This document shows, piece by piece, positions 13,110 to 26,004 of a stretch of 64,000 bases of DNA. The stretch is from assembly GCA_031310005.1 (NCBI GenBank), contig CM062386.1, forward strand, positions 868,001 through 932,000, in the 5' to 3' direction. This DNA is from Dactylellina haptotyla. Its lineage: Eukaryota > Ascomycota > Orbiliomycetes > Orbiliales > Orbiliaceae. The translations under genes and the position numbers were made by a program. The notes beneath the pieces were generated by a model that saw only the letters and a program-made list of their open reading frames with translations, was not told where the DNA came from and made no database searches. Each line of letters begins with the position of its first letter. Within the stretch, counting starts at the first letter, position 1.

Positions 13110-15884
13110 AATTTACCGAGGAAGCCTAGCCATATCTGTTTTGTATCAGCAAGGGCTAAAAAAATATATTCAACTCATCTTGACTTCGCACAGCGAACCA
13201 ATTGTATTGAACGAAACCCATATCTCTCGGTGCTTTAACGAGATCCTGTGACTTTGCTATCATGCACAACCAGACTGGGATATTGACTCCACCCTCGCCT
13301 TCGTGGTGATTATCCCTCACCCGCCGTCCTTCCCTCTCCTGCATAATGCAAAGGGCACATGGGAGATGAGGGGTAAGGGAAGGAGGGGAAAACTCGATAA
13401 TGTCTACAATCTCAATCAGAACGCCTTGTTGAATGTTTGAGAGTCTCATGCCACCTCTACTTTTTTTGACTTTCCTGGTCCCGTCCAAACAATAAAAAAT
13501 TTTGTTTTTCTCCGGAGGTGAGTGGGGCCGACGTTAGGCTGCTGCCTTACCTGTAAGTGCGGGATGGGCATTGATAATACCTGCAGTAATGGTGGGGAGA
13601 AGGGGTTGTGACAGAAAGCAGAGGGACTCAACCAGCCAGTCGCAGGCGCCGAACGAACGAGTAGCCGTCCGAAACGAAATTTTGCAACACCAACGAAAGT
13701 TGCGAGCGCTCTTTCGTACATGCCTAGAATCGCATAACACGGAGCGGCTTGTTTCTCGATGATTAGTCGCTAGCGTACTGCTTCGTACGGGAACGCGCGA
13801 TATTTGGGCTAGCAGAAATTTACCCCTCTATTTCATCCTGTCTGTTTGACCCCGCAGAGACACAGAGCGGTAGAGAATGAATAGCGGCTCACATCTTCGT
13901 CTCGATAACCATTCTGTTTTTCTCCGTCTCTTTGTTTTTCTTTGTGGTTTCGGAAAGGATGATTTTCGATAGTCGACGTGTTTTGAACCAATTTAGCCGA
14001 ACCCCGGAAGCTCAGTGGTATTTTTACTCTCCGAACGAGCTCAGTATCATGGACCTGAGGCTTGGCTCGAGGCTCAATTGAAACAAAAACCCAGAAAAGC
14101 GGCCGAAGATATGTATCGTAGTTTCTCTTTCCGGTATCGAATGTGGTACTTGCAATCTCGAGGGGATACCACTACGGTGCGGAAGAAAAAATCAATTCTG
14201 TTTTTGAAAGACATTATCGGCTCGCAAGACATTTGTCGAGGAGGCAATAACGAACCGATCTTAAGACATCCTGGTCAGACGAGTTGAAAATGCAGGAGAG
14301 CACCCCGGCCATAACGGCTGCACGTCCATTGTAGCTTCAATTTTTCGCAAAAAGTAAACCAGTCTCCGACTAAGGCAAGCACGATTGACAGACACAATAA
14401 GTGGGAAAAAACATGCCGTTGTAATGTTTCGCCAACAGAAAACGGTTTTTTTTTCTCCTCAGGGCGCCTGTGCGCAAGAGAAGCCAGTCTGTGCATTTGT
14501 GATGAATTCGAGACTAGAGCCGTTTTTAGCATGTGTGCCGGGCGGCGGGTCGCGGACGTGTGATGAGAAATTTAACGAAACCATCAAAAAGTACCGATAC
14601 TTGTGTGTTGAATTTCGAGAGGTTGGAAAAGCACACGTACGATTTTACATGCGATATATTTCTTGATGCGTGATATTATATAATTCCATTGCTCCATATG
14701 GCATATTCAGTGCATTCGAATCCTTGCGCCGGCAGACGCATCGCGGCACGATAGTGCACCTAACCTAGGAAGCCGGCAAAAGCTATGGGCTGCTTCTTGG
14801 TGCTTGCTTGGTTTTTATAGATCAAATACTCCGAGGCTAAAATGCAACACTAGGCGGGGGGTCGTTGGGCGAAGGGAACCGTATCGTGCATGCGCATGGT
14901 GGCCCGTTTGGTAGGTTCCCTGCAATAGTTTTTGCGGTAAATACAATTCTCTCTCCCTTCGCTGTGAATTTTTACTGTTTGTGGTCAAGAGTTATAATAT
15001 AGCACCCAAGCGTTTTTTTTTAGAGGTTTCGTAGGTTAAAAAACAAAGAGAAAGAATACAGTTCGATCGTTGACACCATGACTTCGTTCGTGATGTTTGC
15101 AACAAAAAAAGGGAAAAGGACAAAAGAATAATAGGAAACCAGATTAGAAAATTATAATAGTAGTTAAGGAAAAAATGATGTGGCAAACAGGGTAAAAATG
15201 AATGACAAGAAAAGGATAAAGAGAACCAATTGTACCCAGAATGCTTGGAGCAAGATATTGCAAGAAGCAATTGAGTATTACACGTATTAGGAAAGAATAT
15301 TGAGTACGCAGAAAAAAAAGAAAGAGAAGAGTAAAAAGTAAGAACAGAAAGAAAACAAAAAAAGAATAGTGGTAATTGAGAATATTCACAAGAAAAGAAA
15401 AGGATGATGATACAAAAAAAGTCTCTATAGTTAAAGATCCCGACCCGGAAAGACACCAGTGTTCATGCATACCGTAAAAACCCCCTCGTATAGAAACTCC
15501 ATATTTGTAAAGAAATTTTTTGTGCGCGCAGAATACCCCAAAAAAATCAGATTCAAGTAAGTGCAAGGGAACAAAAGAAACGTGATGGATTGACCCCACC
15601 CGGAACACCCAGTGTTGCTGAAGAAATGAAAAAAAAAGAAAAGGTTCCTCCAACCCCTCCATTGTCCGTCGTCGAAAGAATAATACCAGGGCTAAACTTC
15701 GGAATGGAAACAATAACGCCGATAGAGAAAGGCCAGAGAATGCGAAGAACGTCACCGAGTCGAGGATGTTGGTTGTTGCTAGAGAGTCCGTGCTTGCACC
15801 GATATACTGCCACCGCACGGTTCATGGTTCAACAAAAAGCCGCGTTGTATTGGCTCCAGATGTTGAACAATCGGAAAAGCCGTA
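13110..15884. other. 2.8 kb intergenic region between two convergent genes
   Basis: This contains the 3' flanks of rrp36 and of the conserved gene ending at 15885. The stretch 15040-15430 is purine-rich and A-rich on the plus strand. Antisense open frames there (for example 15144-15818) are low-complexity Phe/Leu/Ser runs and look non-coding. No RNA gene was recognised. Confidence 0.45.
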
Positions 15885-17350
15885 TTATCTTGCGGACTCG
15901 GGAGCTGTTGCCGTTTCTTTATTCTGCATTAGGTCCAGACAGTCTTGGATGGCTATAGGTCACAAAAGGTCATGTTAGTACAGCTGTCTCTTAATTCGAT
16001 CAGCAAGAGGTCACCGGGAAGCGCCTTTTATCTTACCGCCCAGGATCTCTTCTTCCCACACGCCCATCTGATAATCTACCAGGCCGTGTCTCTCCATATT
16101 GTCGCAATGGCGTACCATTTCCGTTCCCATGTTTTCCAAGCTTTCCTCTGAAATAAGGTCGCGGGGTGGTTGTATTGACTGTCCGGTAGTTCTTTGTTCC
16201 AACAAGAGCTCCTTCTGTTTTTGCATAGCTAGCATCCAGCACATGTTGAATTCGTTCCATAGCTTCGATCTGTCCTTGTGAAGCTCCTGTTCGTCTCGCA
16301 CTAATCCTGCAACTAAGTATTCAGCTCAGCCCACAAAACACAATCGAGATGCTGGGATGAGAGTTTCCAAAGAGAAAAAGAGTAAAATTTTAGCTTACCT
16401 AAGTCCACGGCGTTGGATAAAAGCCATTCGCTGATTTCAAGGAGCGCTGTTCCGGCAGCTGCCATCCTTCCGTCCCGAACGTTTTGAAAGCAAGACCTTA
16501 AGGCATCCTGGTATTGGTTGTACGCTGCGTCCATAGCTTGATCCGGATTTTGTTCGTCAGCGTTTGGGTACATGAATTGTTGGTTTTCTTCGGGTCCCAT
16601 TTGGAGAGGTGCACCATATGCTTGACCGGCCGGACGACCGGCATAGGACATGTTGGGATACTGCGCTTGAGCTTGCTGGGGCGAAACATTAGCTGCGGCA
16701 TGTTGGCTACCATCCGGATAGTAAGGCGAGACGCCAAACTGATTGGAAAGAACTTCGATCGCGGCGGCCGCGGGTTGTCGAGGAGGATACGCCTGTTCGT
16801 AGAGTTCATTCGAAGTCGATTGTTGCATGTTGTAACCCATGTTTTGGGAGTAAGGCGAGTAATTGCCCTGCCTCTGCATTGCGTCCGGAGTTGAATAGTC
16901 CGACTGGTAGGCAAGGCCTTGGTTTTGAACCGGTGTGGTCGCGCTTGCGTACTGCTGTGCTGATTCTTCAGAATAATAGCTGTAATCTGATTGTCTCGGG
17001 GTAGATCGGGGCGTCTGTGCCATAGACAGTGGCATCTGAGCTTCAGCGAGGGCACCACCTCCAACAGCTGGAGTCCTTGGAAGAATTTGGGGATTGGATC
17101 TGGGATAGCTGTCAGACGACAACGTAAGTGGTGAATGCGCGATAGAGGAGGACCTTGGAATTGCTCTCGTTGAATTCTGTTCCTCAACTCTCGCCATCAT
17201 CCGCCTCCCCAGCGAACCCGGTACAGTTGGCGACCAGCTGCTACTGCTCGAAAGCGCTGCCAGGCTCAAAGGATTGCTGAATCTCCCCTCAGCGGTCTGG
17301 TTTCCCTGCACTCCACTAAATGGAATCGCACTTCTGTTAGATGCAACCAT
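15885..17350 (-). CDS. conserved fungal protein of unknown function, Gln/Pro-rich N-terminus
   Basis: Three exons are joined: 16399-17350, 16037-16306 and 15885-15952. Phases close to give 429 residues. The last intron has a clear CTAAC branch point before its CTATAG acceptor. Residues 1 to about 265 are low complexity (Ser, Gln, Pro, Tyr, Asn). The C-terminal 155 residues are helical and look conserved: YQDALRSCFQNVRDGRMAA, then LLEISEWLLSNAVDLG, RSKLWNEFNMCW and MERHGLVDYQMGVWEEEIL, ending in a short IQDCLDLMQ helix. From memory this C-terminal pattern recurs in filamentous ascomycetes without a named function; I do not recognise a yeast ortholog. ATG at 17350 is chosen; an upstream in-frame ATG at 17467 would add a hydrophobic stretch that looks like leader DNA. 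Function is unknown. Confidence 0.72.
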
Positions 17351-20300
17351 ACAGACTGGATGTTGTCGAAAGATGAATAAAGCGACGACGACGCGGACTA
17401 AACAGAGATGAGGGTATTGTACAAAGTCGTAGATAAGGCAAAGGAATGCGATGGGCAAGAGCCACACGTGGAGCTTCTATATGCTGTCTTTGGATATGAC
17501 GCAAAAAGGAAAAAACAATGCAGGATGATCTAAATCGTAAACAAATGCTGAGGAATGGGTGTCCTTGGTTTGGCAGAACCTTGGACTTCGGGAATCATCA
17601 AGTATAAAAATGAAAAAAAAGAGGGCAAGAAAAGCCTCGAGGCACTTACAAGTTTTATTAGTCTGCTTCGGCTTTTTCTTTTTCTGTTTTTTCTTCGAGG
17701 GCTCGGATGAGGAAAGATCCTAGTAGGCTTTGGTTTGTGTCCAGATCGAAATGACGGAGCCACGACCGCCCTAATTTTTATTCTCCCCCTCCAGGTACCG
17801 GTTCGGTAGGATAAGGAAGGTTACTACCTGGGATCCCAAATAGGGCGACCAGGATACGTCGACCGTTGCCCAAGTGCTAATTGGCGTAATCAAGGGAGTT
17901 TCGGTCTGCTCAGTAGCAAAGCAGGGATGTGCCTGATCGATGACTGGGTGGGAAGGGATTGTTTCTTGTAGGACACCGAACAATCCTCTGGCGCTGAGAA
18001 TGACCCCGGGATAGCTCAAGCCTCTTCTCGCCCTGAGACGTGGCCGTGAAGCAGTTGCTAGCTCCGGTCTGGGGGTGTGGGTTAGGTATTGATAGGAAAG
18101 CAATGAGCTCGAGATAATGCAGGTTTTCTTTTCTTTCTTTCTGACCGAACCCCTCTTGTGGGCCTATGGCAATGTTCAGTTCCAAATACTCTAATAGTAT
18201 TCGTTGTCCGACAAAGGTCAATAATAACTCCTCAAATAGATTCAGCTGTGTCAGCTAGAATACTGGACGAGGAATTAGAAGAAAGAAATGTATAAATAGA
18301 AACCGGACGAAAGAAAGAAAAAGAATAAAAGAAGTAAATAAATAAAACGTAAGAAACGGTTCTTTATAAGTTAGGTCAGAGCTCAGGCCGTTTAATACTA
18401 TGTGAAGAAAGGTCCGATTGGTGTTCTTCGCTAAAATCGACTTCGGGGGGATCCTGTCTGCGGTCTCAGGTTAATAGCGATTTCTTGCTGACGATGCTAG
18501 TGCAAGAGCAGCAATCTGCTGGACGTATTAACTATATAATTTTCTTTGAGGTGTGGTACCACACTAGAACAAGCTGGCCGTATAGAGTAGCTGTGAGATT
18601 ATTAAGACCACTCTGCCCAAGAAACAAAAAAAAAGAAATAAACCCCTGGATGGGGGCTCTAACTATTCAACCAGCTGCGAGCTAGCGCGAAAGTCTTGGG
18701 ATTTCGTGGGTCCAGGCTTTTTGCAAGAGGACAGTGGTTTTTTGGTGTAGGCAGATGTGCCACTGGAGGTGCGCTCGTTTTGTAAGGGTTTCAGACGTTG
18801 TGCTCCTGCGTAGAGGAAGTATCACGGAAAAGGCAGCAGCTTTTTTTCTGTTTTGGATCTGACCGAGAAAATAAAATAAAAAAAACAGCAAATAGAAGAA
18901 TGTCTTTGCTGATAGTATTTGATAAGATGGCGCGCAGTACGTTTCTCCCTATGAAAATGAAATATCTTTTGTGTCGCCGTGGGACCTCCTCGGGGCAGGA
19001 CCAGTGGAATAATAAGTGGGGAGCAACAGCAGCCGAAGAAACCGCCCTCAATGTGCGCGAACGCAAGTAATAATGAAAATAGTAATAATACTGTAATAAT
19101 AATAAATCGAGTGGCAGCACTGTACGAATAGCTGCTGTTAATTGCGAGGCGATACTGAATAGACTAATTCAGAGCAAGGGGTTCCTGGAAAAGTTAAGTG
19201 TTAGTCCTGGTCCAATGCATGCACGGTAGATCCAGGCAGGACCATGCGAGTCTCTGCTGAATTCTAGAAGACAACAAACAAGCGATAATAGAGCGGCGTA
19301 AAAAAAAAAAAAAAAAAATGCGACAAAAGACAAGCAAAAATATCGACCGTGGGAAAGATGGTAAAACAATTATTTAAAAAAGGACCCGCTGGATCATAGA
19401 CACAGATGCCCCCCATCTTTCCTTTTTTGTTTTTTCTGCTCTTCAGTTATAATTCTCCCCGTAAGTTGACCCTTGAACATGGGGAAGGAGCAGCAGAAGG
19501 TGGGTGTGTGCCGGTGCGTAGGTTCTCGCGAAACAGTGGCTTTTGTTTTTTTAGGCCCGGTGCTTCTAGAAAAATTGGACGGGCTTGCCGATTCGAGAAT
19601 GCCTACAGACTTATTTGGAAACCCCATGTTGTATGGAGCTGCGACAGTAATTCTGACGACGAGTCAGTGGGTGCTCCTTGGTGCCCGGGCTAATCAGCGT
19701 CCAGTATGGGCATCGCGGACCCACCTGAGCTGCGAAAAACAAAATACCCCCAAACAAACGAAGCAAAAAAAAAAAAAGAGGAAGAATCCCAAAGAAGTGA
19801 ATTGCCGATGTCGAAAGACGATCGCGATATAGCAAAATTATAGGAGCATCTATTGTTTCATAGGCTAGGAGGACTAAATTGTAGCCTCAATCAGCCCTGT
19901 GTCTCCACCATCAAAGCTCTGCAGCTGGACCCAAAAAGACATCATGCCACCCTTCTCACAAAGCGCGGCCCTCACATTTTGGAATGTGTGGCCTGTGGGC
20001 CGATGCCTCTTTTGTTGTGGGCTAGATGCCTAGCGAGCTTTTCCTGCAGTGGCTGGATTTCAGAGCGCGGAAACCTAGGGAAGAAGCAAAACCGCCAATT
20101 TTAATGACAATAAAATGATATTGGGGTGCAATAACAGTAAATGGAGGGTGTGAGCAGCGCCAGATATCGCACGAGGCTGTTTTGCGTGTCAAATTAGAGG
20201 GCTTCTTTTTCGGATTGCTCGGGTCCTCAACTATTGACATCATATAGATGCCGCAATTAAGGGCGCGCCGCAATCAAAATCCCAATGCAAGAATCGCTGG

Positions 20301-23300
20301 GTAACCCGACGTAGTCCCCAAATGGACGTGAGAGTCTCATAATTCTCTCGCTTTCTTTCCAGAACCTTCGGACCACCTCGACAAGGGAAAGTGGGGAACC
20401 CAATTGTGTCTTATGGCGAGTTCGCGCCTTCGATATCAAGCGGCCAGCGAACGCATGAAGTTCGGGAGCATGGATCACGTCCGAGAGCAAAATATGTGTT
20501 TGCAAATTTGCGTTTGCGAACGAGTGAATCCAGATTTGCAGCCGCCGGTAGATGTTGGGTTGTCCCCTGTTCGCATGCGTAGAATCCCAGCCTCCAGCGC
20601 TCCTTACCTTGGTGAACCCGGAAAAACGTTTCTTCGAATGTCGTATGCGACTCAGATCCGAATCAAATATATCAGATCCGCACGACCTTTGCAATGGAAA
20701 GAAAGCTAGGCGGTGGCGATGCGTCCCGAGACGAATCGAACCCCGCGAATGATGGGGATATGCTGCCGGTGCGGGCGAATGTTGGCGATGAAGGGAGAAA
20801 TGAAGAGGGAAGCTCGTATGTGTCAGTCCTTACTTTAAAGAGAACAACTCGAAGGGAAAAAACGAATATACTTTCAGGAATTTTCTCGGTTTTCCTGTTG
20901 CTGCTGCTAACACCCTCGTAAGATCGCTACCTCCATTCTTCCATGCGGCATCGCAAAATGTAACCAATACCCTTAAGCTAACCAAGACAGCAGACTTTTC
21001 GTCGACAAAAGCAAAAAACAAACTCAGATCGAATCTCAAGAAGCGAGAGGGCACTCTTAGCTCCAGCTGAGATCCAATCGCTAACATTGTCCTCGAATTC
21101 TTACCAATCGCGTTTTTTGCAGGCGTTCGTCAAGATTTTCCGAGGGTCACGAAGCGGAGTAGCTAGTGTTGCTAGCGGACTAGTCGACAGCAGCATGCGT
21201 GAGCTAGTTTGGAGTCGATCCAGGCCATCGCACGATTCCGAAGCTAAGAGATTTCAGCTCTCCTCCAAGCGCTCCGCTAGTTCAGATATCTGGTCCGAAA
21301 AGTGATATCAGCGGGCCCAACAATGGAAGGTCCAAAGCTACCTGAGCCCTGTATCATGCCAGGTTGCACAATTTTTATTTATTTTTTATTTTTCTTTTCT
21401 CCTCGTTCCCCTCAACGCTGGAGGGGTTTGGTGGGCTAGACACTCTAACCTAGAACCCTTGGCAGCAATTGACTGCAAGCCAGCTGCTAAAGGTTCAGGC
21501 CTCAGGCTATTTTGTGAGCTATCGCACCAAAGTCTGGTTCTGCCCTCGCTTCCAGTCTGCAGGATGATGATGCGCTCCTGCAGCCGTATTTTGCCTTGTC
21601 CGTGGACCTTGTTTATGCCGCAGAAGAAAAATCTCATATCGGAACCCACTGGAGTGGGAATATTAAGATGAGCTAGCATGGGTCTCGACGTCTTTGAATT
21701 ATAGATTTTTCTTTTCCTTTCTCCTCTCGCGTATTTGATTCTAGTGGTGCGCCAGGCGTGGTCCCAAATAAATGGATACGCTAAATCTGAGATTTATGCA
21801 TATTTCCCCGGCCATCCTCCCAGAAAGGTCTTCGTCCTGCTTGTCTTTTTTTTTTTTTCTTCTTCTTCCCTTCCCACTCTGGTCCATGGCGATCTGGAAA
21901 AGCCACAAAATTCCCCGAGACCTGAAAGCCACGGGAGCAGACGAGGGAACCATACAGCAAACCAAAAAATCTATCGCTTTTTTGGTGTCTCTCTATCTCT
22001 CTCTCTCTCGTTTCTTTCCTTTTATTTCTCGTTGTGCCATTTTGTGATATGTGCGACAGAACCTAAGCGTCCTTTTTCTGCATATTTTATTATTTCCTCC
22101 CCGGCCACCTGTCATTCAAGCTAGCTCTACTTGGGGTCACATGAGATCAGGATGATGTCGATATAAAACTTTCCCCGGCCACCTGGTTTCACAGGGTGCT
22201 AGCTATGTTCATCTATCCCAAAATGGCGATCTGGACCTCTGGACCATGAGCTCAGTCTCCATCTAGTCTCGTGGACAACTCGTAATAATAAAGTTTTCTC
22301 TTATAGCACCATTTTATTTTCATATAAATATTCCTTCGAATACGCGCGTATATTATTATTCAATGCAACCCCAATAGCTTATCTCTGTCTTATAAATCAA
22401 TTATACGAAAAAACAGGCTGAAAGGGGAGCTTCAGTAATATGAATTCGATGTCTCCAATATAATAGACGCAATATATTTTGGGGATATTGGAAGAGCTCG
22501 TACGCGCAACGAGGTGAGTGTGCAGGTGTCGTCGCTGCCTAGAGAAGGGAGCAATTTCGTGCGTCGTACATTTCAAGTTCATTACATGATTTCGGATGAA
22601 ACAGATAGATTCTATAGACTCCGTCCCTATATTATAACCGTGATAACCACAATGGTACAAGCGAGGTCGAATCTACGGAACGTCAAACTTGACCCGGCCG
22701 ACAACCGCTGTTCGGAGACAGACTTCGTCCCATCTCGAGATCTCACGCACGGTCCCGGGCGACAGAATCCGTGCGAGGTTTCTAATAATACCTGCCACCG
22801 GTCTACATCGACGCCGGGAGCGCCTCAGTTCTCTCTTCCCTTCCCGTACACGAAGAAGAAAACTCCCAACCCACTCTACTGTTTTCAAGATAACCAGGAC
22901 CTCTGCAGGTCCACAACCCACCAATACCAATGCTGGGTAAAATCACCATGTTTCGCCCTTGAGCAGGGATGAGTCGCTGTTTAACCGAAGCCCTAGCGCG
23001 TTGCAGTTCGAGGAACCAAGGCGACCAAGTGCCAAAAAGTGCCAAAAGTGCCAAAGTGCGGCCGGCCGAAAATCAAACAACCCAAACAAAAATCCAACCT
23101 CCACCGACCCACCATAACGTGTTGCGAACAAACATGCACCCACCACACGAAAATCGTCGCGCACCCAATTTATTATTTTATGATCTTGGACACCCGCACG
23201 GACGGCAATAATATTTTCCTCCAAAAGGGCCTTAGCTCCCACTCTGTTAAAATTGAAATAGATTAAAAAACTCGTCATTTTCGTCGCTATATTTAGCCCT

Positions 23301-24780
23301 TCTTTTCTTTCCATTCACGATATTCGAAACGCGCCACACGGGTCTTAACGATCTACCAGCTGAACTCCGAACGTTGACGTTGGGGGAGCTTGTCAAAACG
23401 TCGCTGCCTGATCGCACGAAGCTTACTGTTCAAACCGGTAGTACCGCAGATATATTCGCAAAGAAAATGACCAGATTGCCCCAAGGCGTACTTTGATCAA
23501 GTGGACTTGTCCGTCCACATGCACGCCTTTGTTTTTTCTTCTTCTTTGTTTTCCCTTCTTTAATTTTTTTGCTTCGTCCGGTCGAAATCCCGGCTAGCGG
23601 TTGCTTACCAGATGTCGGAAATTGCCATCAGAACGGCCTATATCTGACCGTTACTATAGGGGTTTTGCCCAACCTTAATTGATATTTGATGGACAGAGAA
23701 AACATGGTGGGTGGGTTTAATGCGTCGATGATAGATCTGCTCGCGCCCTTCGAGAAGACTCGCACCCCCCCGAATATTGCAATTTCGCCTCTGGGATGTA
23801 TCCTGTAAAACTTGTCGACCCAGGGAAATTATATATAATTTCATGGTATTACACTACCAGCGACGAGGAAGAATAAACCAGGCTTGATATTATATTGCAT
23901 ACATACAGCTGGCATGCATGTGTTCCTATACCACCATACGCCAGAGCTGTTAAGATCGCTGCAGCGCTGGGCTTCCCTTTTTGCATGAATAAATATACAT
24001 ACCTCATTTCGGACACAGAAGGCCTTAATTGGGCAAATCAAACTAACATATTTGCCAAAAGTGAAGCGGTCATTCCAACTGTTATCCGGTTGGTCGAGCG
24101 CACGCCCAACTATCATGGAAAACCCTGGGCGGGCAGCAGCACGTACATGTACGCCGACAGAAAAGAAAAGAAGTCCAACTTCGCATTCAATTTCATACAT
24201 GTAGAAGCGAGAGCCTCCAAATTCCAACGTGCATATGGCTACATCCGGGATCCCTCTTTGAATTTTGCGCTAGCTGGAAAGCCGGCATCCAATGATAATT
24301 GAAGGATCGATCTCTCGATAATCATATCCTTTCGGGCGATGGCCTATTTGGGACATCTACATACGAACACTATCTTCGTTCTGGTAATCTGCACCGAATG
24401 ATTATCATTGATGACACCACCATTGCTGCAGAGAGCGCAGATGACTGATGCTTACCAGTTTTCTGGGATGGAACGAAGAGGTCCGCTGATCAGTTACCGA
24501 CAGCCGACGCGCCTATATTGGGTTTGTCGATATACCTCGGGTTCCAATATGTCAAATCATGTATTTTATTTCATTTATCTGGCGTTCCCTTGCAGGAAGA
24601 TGTATACTGGATACGAAAAGCTGTCTCGCTTCAGAGGTATCACACGAGTAAACAGGAAAAAAATACGAAAGGTACATCGAGATACAAGTACAGTTGTATA
24701 TACACGAACGCACGCATGCACGCGTGTCGTTGCCACCGAAATTGAAGTATTCCCCCCAAAGCACAAGATAATATCTTTCT
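17351..24780. other. 7.4 kb gene-free stretch
   Basis: No protein family, tRNA or transposon was recognised on either strand. Open frames are short, overlap antisense to each other and lack family motifs. Visible features are A runs near 19301-19318, an AAGTGCC-type tandem at 23027-23059 and a repeated 14-mer TCCCCGGCCACCTG at 22098 and 22172. The left end holds the upstream region of the 15885-17350 gene; the right end is the 3' flank of the mitochondrial uS9 gene. Confidence 0.45.
23027..23059. repeat. short tandem AAGTGCC(A)n array
   Basis: The motif AAGTGCC occurs three times, separated by A runs that shorten by one base each time, and ends in AAGTGCGG. It is a small variable-length tandem in non-coding DNA. 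Confidence 0.65.
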
Positions 24781-26004
24781 TCAACGGGCAACCCAAGCAG
24801 GCATGTCCCTTGCTTTGCGCTTTCCGTGCTTTTTCCTCTCAACGGTTCTGGGATCCCTCGTGATAACACCGGCTAGAGTTGACACAAACAGTTAATTGGG
24901 CTGCACAGACAGTAGGAAACGGGGCAAGAAAGAGTAAACACAGCGGGTAAACGGTGCGGAAAGGGCGGGGATGAGACAGGAAATAAAGGAAAATTTAAGG
25001 AAAACAAAATAACAATAATAATAATAATCGAGTAGATTATAGTGGCTTTTTGGCTTACCTCTTCTCAGCACCGGCTTCAAAAGTGGCTCGTGGGTAATGA
25101 GCGCTTTGGCAACGGCGAGCGTTATGGCGCCGGCTTGTCCGCTGATTCCGCCTCCGCGAGATACAGCCCAGACGTTGTACCGATCTACCCGGTTGGTAGC
25201 TTTCAACGGCCAGATGATGCTCTCCCGGTCGTGTAGCCGCGGGAAACACTCATATAGCGGCTTTCCGTTTACGAAACAGCCACCGGAACCTTCCACCAGA
25301 TAGACTTCGGCGTTCGATGTCTTTCGTCTGCCTGCGCCCCTTGCTCGTCCAAACCTGTCAATGATCTTGGGTCTCCTACGTGCGAGGTCTTCAAGGCCGG
25401 GACGTCTGTACTGCTCAAGCGCTGTTTTGACGTCCTCCGGCATGAGTGCCGGATCGATTCTGTTCAATCGCATGAGCACGGCCTGAACCTTCTTGTACTT
25501 GGACGCCTGAACACTCCCTCCGGCCATACTCCTGAAATCAGAAAGTGATTTCCAAGCCGTCCTTGGCACTTCAGTTGGATTGAGGGTTGGCAGGGTTTCG
25601 TATTTGTAGAGCAGATCTTTCAGGGAGAACCAGGTGTCGTAGAAGGCAGGGTTTCCGGAGAAGTAGGACGGAGACTCTGGCACTACTCTGGTGCCAGGAG
25701 GGAGTTTGAACTCTTCCTGTGGTTGAAACTCCTTTTCTCTGAGGTTCTTGGACCTGTTTGTGATCGAGTTGGGCTCAATGGGTTCGCCATTCTCTCCGAA
25801 CTGAGGTAATTCCTCGCCTTGGAACGGGGTGAGTTGCATTTGTCGTGGAGTGGTACTGAATGTTCGAACTGGCTGATATGCGGGTAGCACTCTCGGCCTA
25901 GCAGCAGCCATTGTCCGTAACTGGCGTCTAGTGAAACTCAGATCCTCCAGCAGTGCCCGAAGGCAGCAGTTCATGGAGAAGGGATTCCGCGTTGTAGACG
26001 CCAT
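24781..26004 (-). CDS. mrps9: mitochondrial small-subunit ribosomal protein uS9m
   Basis: uS9m is part of the head of the mitochondrial small ribosomal subunit; its C-terminal tail reaches towards the P-site tRNA. Two exons are joined: 25059-26004 and 24781-24872, across a 186-nt intron (GTAAGC to CTCTAG). The small last exon supplies the conserved tail [25 protein letters not shown]. Without it the frame runs into intron. The product is 345 residues. The first ~55 residues are Arg/Ser-rich with the presequence-like RTFSTTPRQ. The fungal-specific middle (about 60-210) is followed by the S9 domain with [31 protein letters not shown] and [19 protein letters not shown]. The start may instead be one of the next in-frame ATGs (MNCCLR or MAAARP). 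The gene is head-to-head with eEF1B-gamma. Confidence 0.94.

Noticed and set aside
13990-14060. tRNA-like A-box (AGCTCAGTGGTA)
   Set aside because: No matching B-box or T-arm and no acceptor stem at tRNA spacing.
17351-17467. N-terminal extension of the unknown gene to an upstream ATG
   Set aside because: It would add a hydrophobic stretch unlike the low-complexity N-terminus; the ATG at 17350 is simpler.
20257-20709. Overlapping open frames on both strands (about 145 and 101 codons)
   Set aside because: They lie antisense to each other, neither shows a family signature, and no splice partners were found.
23841-24302. Paired plus- and minus-strand frames of about 130 codons
   Set aside because: No recognisable motif. 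Sense/antisense overlap of this size is expected by chance in DNA of about 48% GC.
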